Positions 60,147-64,000 of a stretch of DNA of 64,000 nt are shown in pieces. The stretch comes from Vibrio salinus. GTDB taxonomy: Bacteria > Pseudomonadota > Gammaproteobacteria > Enterobacterales > Vibrionaceae. The stretch spans positions 806,001 to 870,000 of the forward strand of contig NZ_JAJSDZ010000005.1 of the NCBI RefSeq assembly GCF_021272385.1, in the 5' to 3' direction. The notes beneath the pieces were generated by a model, which was given only the letters and a program-made list of their open reading frames with translations, did not search any database and was not told where the DNA came from. A program made the translations under genes and the position numbers. Position 1 is the stretch's first letter. Each line of letters begins with the position of its first letter.

Positions 60147-60395
60147 CCGGGAATTCGTTCTCTATTTTTATGATGATGCTCTTTTTAAAATTTTTTGATC
60201 ATTATTGTTATAAAAAGTGCATACAATTAAATTGATATTTTTATATTAACGTTAAAAATACTACGGACTCAAATAGTTTGTTATCTGCAAGGATATTCTA
60301 AAGTATTATAAATGTTACACAATAAGATGCTTTGATAGTAACGCGTTTATACTTTAGGTTTTGCTTTTATTTGACAAAAATCACGAACGTTGCAC

Positions 60396-60420
60396 AAAAA
60401 AGCCAGACATTTTGTCTGGC
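60396..60420 (-). terminator. Intrinsic terminator of rlmN
   Basis: GCCAGAC-aaaat-GTCTGGC followed by TTTTTT on the minus strand, 7 bp after the rlmN stop. Confidence 0.88.
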
Positions 60421-60426
60421 CTATTA

Positions 60427-61551
60427 CTAGTTGACTGCTTTTACGGGAATTGGTTCCCCGATATTCCGATTTATTTTTGTTCGTTTCGTCTTATCTATCA
60501 CATCACCGACTAACTGACCACAGGCGGCATCAATGTCATCTCCGCGGGTTTTCCGGCAGGTTACGGTGTGCTCATAAGCCATCAATGTTTTCATAAACCG
60601 ATCAATTCTTGAATTACTTGGTTTCCGGTACGGCGAACCGGGATAGGGATTGAAAGGAATAAGATTAATTTTGCAAGGCGTCCCTTTCAGTAACTTCGCC
60701 AATTCGTGAGCGTGTTCTGTTCCATCATTCACATGATCCAATAAAACATATTCAACGGTCACTTTTCCCCGGTTAGCATTCGAAGACGCAATATAAGTGC
60801 GTACCGATGATAGAAAATCCTGAATGTCCCAACGATCATTAATTGGCATAATTTCACTGCGCAATTTATCATTCGGCGCATGCAAAGAAATTGCCAGAGC
60901 CACATCTATGCGGCCGGTCATTTGGTCAAGTCCCGACACAACCCCGGAAGTGGACACTGTGACCCGGCGTTTTGATAACCCAAAACCCAAATCGTCCAAC
61001 ATAATTTCCAAAGCGGGAATCAGGTTTTTCATATTCAGCAACGGCTCACCCATTCCCATCATGACTACATTCGAAATGGGCCGGCGACCCGTCTCTTTTT
61101 CCAGTCCGATTTCCCGGGCTGCGCGCCAGACCTGCCCGATGATTTCTGACACCCGTAAATTGCGGTTAAAACCTTGCTGAGCCGTCGAACAAAATTTGCA
61201 TTCCAAAGCACAACCCACCTGAGAAGAAACACACAATGTGGCCCGATCCTCTTCAGGGATGTAAACCGTTTCCACATCCTGATCACCGACTCTCATTGCC
61301 CATTTGATGGTTCCATCCGACGAATGTTGTGCAGCCGAAACCAGTGGGGCTTTAATTTCACAACGTTGGCGCAGTTTTTCTCGTAATACTTTATTAATAT
61401 TGGTCATTTGGTCAAAGTCATCACAACCAAAGTGATAAATCCACTTCATCACTTGATCGGCACGAAATGCTTTCTCTCCCAATTCATCAGCAAAAAACTT
61501 TCGCATATCCTGACGATTAAAATCGAGTAGATTAATTTTGTCCGTGGTCAT
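60427..61551 (-). CDS. rlmN: Dual-specificity RNA methyltransferase RlmN
   Basis: A 374-residue radical SAM enzyme; start ATG at 61551 with AGAGG 5 bp upstream (the open frame to 61695 encodes unconserved residues). [4Fe-4S] motif [22 protein letters not shown], and the second conserved cysteine near the C-terminus in [20 protein letters not shown]. Makes m2A2503 in 23S rRNA and m2A37 in some tRNAs. Upstream of rodZ; its own terminator separates them. Confidence 0.96.
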   Translation of the reverse strand: MTTDKINLLDFNRQDMRKFFADELGEKAFRADQVMKWIYHFGCDDFDQMTNINKVLREKLRQRCEIKAPLVSAAQHSSDGTIKWAMRVGDQDVETVYIPEEDRATLCVSSQVGCALECKFCSTAQQGFNRNLRVSEIIGQVWRAAREIGLEKETGRRPISNVVMMGMGEPLLNMKNLIPALEIMLDDLGFGLSKRRVTVSTSGVVSGLDQMTGRIDVALAISLHAPNDKLRSEIMPINDRWDIQDFLSSVRTYIASSNANRGKVTVEYVLLDHVNDGTEHAHELAKLLKGTPCKINLIPFNPYPGSPYRKPSNSRIDRFMKTLMAYEHTVTCRKTRGDDIDAACGQLVGDVIDKTKRTKINRNIGEPIPVKAVN

Positions 61552-61700
61552 GGTGCCTCTCAGTAACCAAACATTAAATTTAGGGCGCGCATTGTACAGC
61601 CTTTGCCCAATATCAACAAGTATTTCAGTGCGCCCATATGTTAACAGCCAAGCGGTAAAACAAAAATAAAATTGATGACTTTTTAACCAGACCAATCAAC

Positions 61701-61738
61701 AAAAAAACCCGGTATCTGCCTGACAGAATCCGGGTTTT
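61701..61738 (-). terminator. Intrinsic terminator of ndk
   Basis: CCCGGaTTCTG / CAGAtaCCGGG stem with seven T on the minus strand, 22 bp after the ndk stop. Confidence 0.82.
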
Positions 61739-61759
61739 ATATTTGAAACAAATTGTTAA

Positions 61760-62185
61760 TTAGCGGGGACAGATTTCTGATTCAGGGAAAAAGAAAGCGA
61801 TCTCTCTTGCCGCCGATTCAGGACTGTCACTCCCGTGAACGGAATTGAACCGTTTGCTCTTGGCATAATCCGCCCGAATGGAGCCACAGCTCGCCTCAGC
61901 CGGATCGGTTTTTCCCATTAACTCACGGTAGCGGACAATCGCATTTTCGCCTTCCAGTACCTGTACCATAATCGGCCCGGAAGTCATGAATGCCACCAGA
62001 TCAGAATAAAAAGGTTTATCTTCATGCTCAGCATAAAACCCTCCAGCCTGCTCTGAGGTTAAATGCACCATCTTTGCGGCAACGATTTGAAATCCCGCTT
62101 TTTCAATGCGGTGGTATATTTCACCGATCAAGTTTCGTTCAACGGCGTCTGGTTTTATAATGGAAAACGTTTTTTCTAGCGCCAT
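61760..62185 (-). CDS. ndk: Nucleoside diphosphate kinase
   Basis: A 141-residue kinase from ATG at 62185 (AAGGA at a better distance than from the ATG at 62191). [15 protein letters not shown] start, [11 protein letters not shown], and the phosphohistidine in [12 protein letters not shown]. Balances NTP pools. Twenty-four bp after pepB. Confidence 0.96.
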   Translation of the reverse strand: MALEKTFSIIKPDAVERNLIGEIYHRIEKAGFQIVAAKMVHLTSEQAGGFYAEHEDKPFYSDLVAFMTSGPIMVQVLEGENAIVRYRELMGKTDPAEASCGSIRADYAKSKRFNSVHGSDSPESAAREIAFFFPESEICPR

Positions 62186-62209
62186 ACTCATTCCTTTTTT
62201 ATTTTCTGA

Positions 62210-63499
62210 TTAAGCTGACTCACCTAATATTCCGGCTAAGGTGCGAATACCGCTTCCGGTCGCACCTGCAGCCCATTTATCGCTAGGTGACTTACGATAA
62301 GTTGCGGAACAGTCAAAATGTAACCACCCCTGATGATAATTTTCAACAAAATGCGATAAAAACCCGGCGGCAGTACTGGCACCCGGCGCATAATCCCCGG
62401 AAGCAATATTTGACAAATCAGCAAACGCCGATGGCAACATATCACGGTGGAAAGAAGCCAAAGGCAATGGCCACAAGCCTTCTTTTTCTTCTTTGGCAAC
62501 ACTTAATGCCTTATGGGAAAGCGAGTCATCGTAAGACAATAACGCGTGATAATCATTGCCCAGAGCATTTTTTGCTGCTCCAGTAAGTGTAGCGCAATCA
62601 ATGATTAATTCCGGTTTTTGTTCACAGGCATAGATAAGACCATCAGCAAGAACCAAGCGCCCTTCCGCATCCGTATTGTTGACTTCGACGGTTTTGCCAT
62701 TTTTGTAGGAAATGATATCACCCACTTTCAATGCCCGGCCATTCACCATATTCTCGGCACAACACAGAATCAGCTTCACTCTCTTATTCAGCCCCCGGAG
62801 AATCGCCAGAGCCAGACCTCCGGTGACCATTGCAGAGCCGCCCATATCCGCTTTCATCGCCGCCATAAAATTAGCAGGCTTCAAGCTATAACCGCCCGAA
62901 TCAAAAGTAATGCCTTTACCGACCAGACACGCATAAACCGGTGCGTTCTCATCACCAGTCGGATTAAAATCAAGCTGCAGCATTGCTGACGTCCGGTTTG
63001 AGCCCCGTCCGACCGCAAAAATACCTTCCCAGCCTTCCGTCAATAAATCTTTATCTTTCACAATCCGGTAAGTGACATTGCCCGGAGCCAGAGATTTAAT
63101 AAATTCCGCCGCCATCGTCGCCAGTTGTCGCGGCGCCACTTCCTCTGCGCTTTTATTCACGATGTCTCTTGCCCAACCAGACACTTTCATTCGGGCTTCC
63201 AATTCCGCCTGCTCAGCCTCATCAAGTTCCGGCCAGGTAAGTTGATTTAGTTTCTTAGGATCCCGGTATCCCTGAAAGAATGCCCATATAGATTCAAGAT
63301 CCCATCCATCCCCGGTCAGTTGAGCGTTTCGAATCCCCTGACCATCCAGTTTTCTGGCGGCTTTTTGTGCTGATATTAAAATGTCGCCACCGGAGACATG
63401 AATAGTCACTCCAGATTCAGAAAAAGAAAGAAGGGCTTTGTCGCCCCATTGCTCAGGAGCCGATTCCTGACTAATAAATACTGACATGTATACAGACAT
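62210..63499 (-). CDS. pepB: Aminopeptidase B (M17 leucyl aminopeptidase family)
   Basis: A 429-residue M17 peptidase with the signature NNTDAEGRL, catalytic/metal region [16 protein letters not shown] and MKADMGGSA. PepB removes N-terminal residues from peptides using two metal ions. The usual neighbour of iscX and fdx. A possible later start at the second Met (residue 5) cannot be excluded. Confidence 0.95.
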   Translation of the reverse strand: MSVYMSVFISQESAPEQWGDKALLSFSESGVTIHVSGGDILISAQKAARKLDGQGIRNAQLTGDGWDLESIWAFFQGYRDPKKLNQLTWPELDEAEQAELEARMKVSGWARDIVNKSAEEVAPRQLATMAAEFIKSLAPGNVTYRIVKDKDLLTEGWEGIFAVGRGSNRTSAMLQLDFNPTGDENAPVYACLVGKGITFDSGGYSLKPANFMAAMKADMGGSAMVTGGLALAILRGLNKRVKLILCCAENMVNGRALKVGDIISYKNGKTVEVNNTDAEGRLVLADGLIYACEQKPELIIDCATLTGAAKNALGNDYHALLSYDDSLSHKALSVAKEEKEGLWPLPLASFHRDMLPSAFADLSNIASGDYAPGASTAAGFLSHFVENYHQGWLHFDCSATYRKSPSDKWAAGATGSGIRTLAGILGESA

Positions 63500-63591
63500 G
63501 GTTTCTCCTTGTCTATGGCTTCATCTTCGCCATTTCATATAGTTAACGTTATTGATGTTAGCATTATGTAGAGTGAAAATGTCAAATAAAT

Positions 63592-63618
63592 AAAAAAGCG
63601 GACAATAAGAGCCCGCTT
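63592..63618 (-). terminator. Hairpin between iscX and pepB
   Basis: AGCGGGC / GTCCGCT (one wobble) followed by six T on the minus strand, 48 bp after the iscX stop; likely end of the isc operon transcript. Confidence 0.65.
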
Positions 63619-63665
63619 TCTTAAAAAAATGTTAACTAAATAAAAAACTGAAAGAATTGAATGAG

Positions 63666-63860
63666 TTAATCCATTTCATCCATCCAGCAAAGAATGATGG
63701 CTTCCAGAATCTTTTCATTTGATTTATCAGGCTCATCATCAAATTCTTCCAGATCAACGATCCACTGATGTAAATCGGTAAAGCGTACATTTTTAGGGTC
63801 AATCTCCGGATATTGCTCACAAAGTTCAATCGCAATATCTCTGGAATCTGTCCATTTCAT
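63666..63860 (-). CDS. iscX: Fe-S cluster assembly protein IscX
   Basis: A 64-residue acidic protein ([22 protein letters not shown], ending [13 protein letters not shown]), full length and closely matching IscX/YfhJ, which binds IscS and modulates cluster assembly. Twenty-five bp after fdx; last gene of the isc operon that extends right of the window. Confidence 0.96.
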   Translation of the reverse strand: MKWTDSRDIAIELCEQYPEIDPKNVRFTDLHQWIVDLEEFDDEPDKSNEKILEAIILCWMDEMD

Positions 63861-63885
63861 TTTATTGCCTCACATTGCTTTATGT

Positions 63886-64000
63886 CTAATGATCTTCCGC
63901 CGCGTGATTCAGCGTATACTTAGGGATTTCAACCACTAAGTCTTCATCTGCCACAGTAGCCTGACATCCAAGACGCGACTCAGGCTCCAGCCCCCATGCT
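63886..64000 (-). CDS. fdx: 2Fe-2S ferredoxin, C-terminal part (cut by window edge)
   Basis: The last 37 codons of an isc-type ferredoxin: AWGLEPESRLGCQATV carries the fourth cluster cysteine, then EIPKYTLNHAAEDH and TAG at 63886. The start lies beyond the right edge. Electron donor for Fe-S assembly. Confidence 0.93.
   Translation of the reverse strand, partial: AWGLEPESRLGCQATVADEDLVVEIPKYTLNHAAEDH

Overview
The window reads as a chromosome segment of a marine gammaproteobacterium, most likely Vibrionaceae. Evidence: the order guaA-guaB / xseA / der-bamB-yfgM-hisS-ispG-rodZ-rlmN-ndk-pepB-iscX-fdx, Vibrio-like protein sequences, moderate-to-low GC, and a chemotaxis protein plus c-di-GMP genes among many accessory transport loci. 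No rRNA, tRNA, CRISPR array or complete insertion sequence was seen.

Layout. (1) 1-6.2 kb: the end of a genomic island. It carries a two-gene operon on the minus strand encoding a 1293-residue reverse transcriptase-nitrilase fusion of the UG1/DRT type 1 antiphage class and a translationally coupled single-pass membrane protein. Divergent from it are two tiny proteins and an HTH protein. The shared upstream region carries five ATCAC repeats spaced 10-11 bp apart. The island seems to end near 6.15 kb at a degraded tRNA/tmRNA-3'-end-like sequence followed by a terminator. (2) 6.3-14.1 kb: a cytosolic M23-type peptidase homologue, two GNAT acetyltransferases, a 264-bp MITE flanked by TA that supplies the stop codon of an XRE-cupin regulator, a methyl-accepting chemotaxis protein, an exported unknown and a PilZ protein. 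(3) 14.3-21.8 kb: an amino-acid scavenging locus: a polar amino acid ABC importer, a YbdL-like aminotransferase, a Nit-family amidase, a YbdH/HcxA-like dehydrogenase and a LysR regulator. (4) 22-27.4 kb: a beta-glucoside locus (GH1 enzyme, outer membrane channel, AraC regulator, MFS transporter). (5) 27.7-40.9 kb: assorted single genes: RhlE helicase, CoA-binding protein, methyltransferase, YbaK-like deacylase, class II amidotransferase, CSS-EAL phosphodiesterase, Na+:alanine symporter, two SatP-type acetate carriers, SQR-like flavoprotein and BASS transporter. (6) 41-45.7 kb: guaA, guaB and divergent xseA. (7) 45.8-50.9 kb: a cellobiose/chitobiose-type PTS operon with 6-phospho-beta-glucosidase and a LacI repressor. 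The same palindromic operator occurs before the PTS operon and before the repressor gene. (8) 51-64 kb: a DMT exporter, then the conserved der-to-fdx housekeeping block.

Two observations stand out besides the RT operon. First, the PTS cassette appears to have been inserted into yfgJ, a small zinc-ribbon gene that normally lies between xseA and der. Its C-terminal coding remnant abuts xseA and its frameshifted N-terminal remnant lies about 5.1 kb away, beyond lacI, on the same strand. Second, the phased ATCAC repeats suggest cooperative control of the island's divergent promoters.

Coordinates are exact where start and stop codons could be read. Functional calls rest on recognised motifs and remembered family resemblance; no searches were run.
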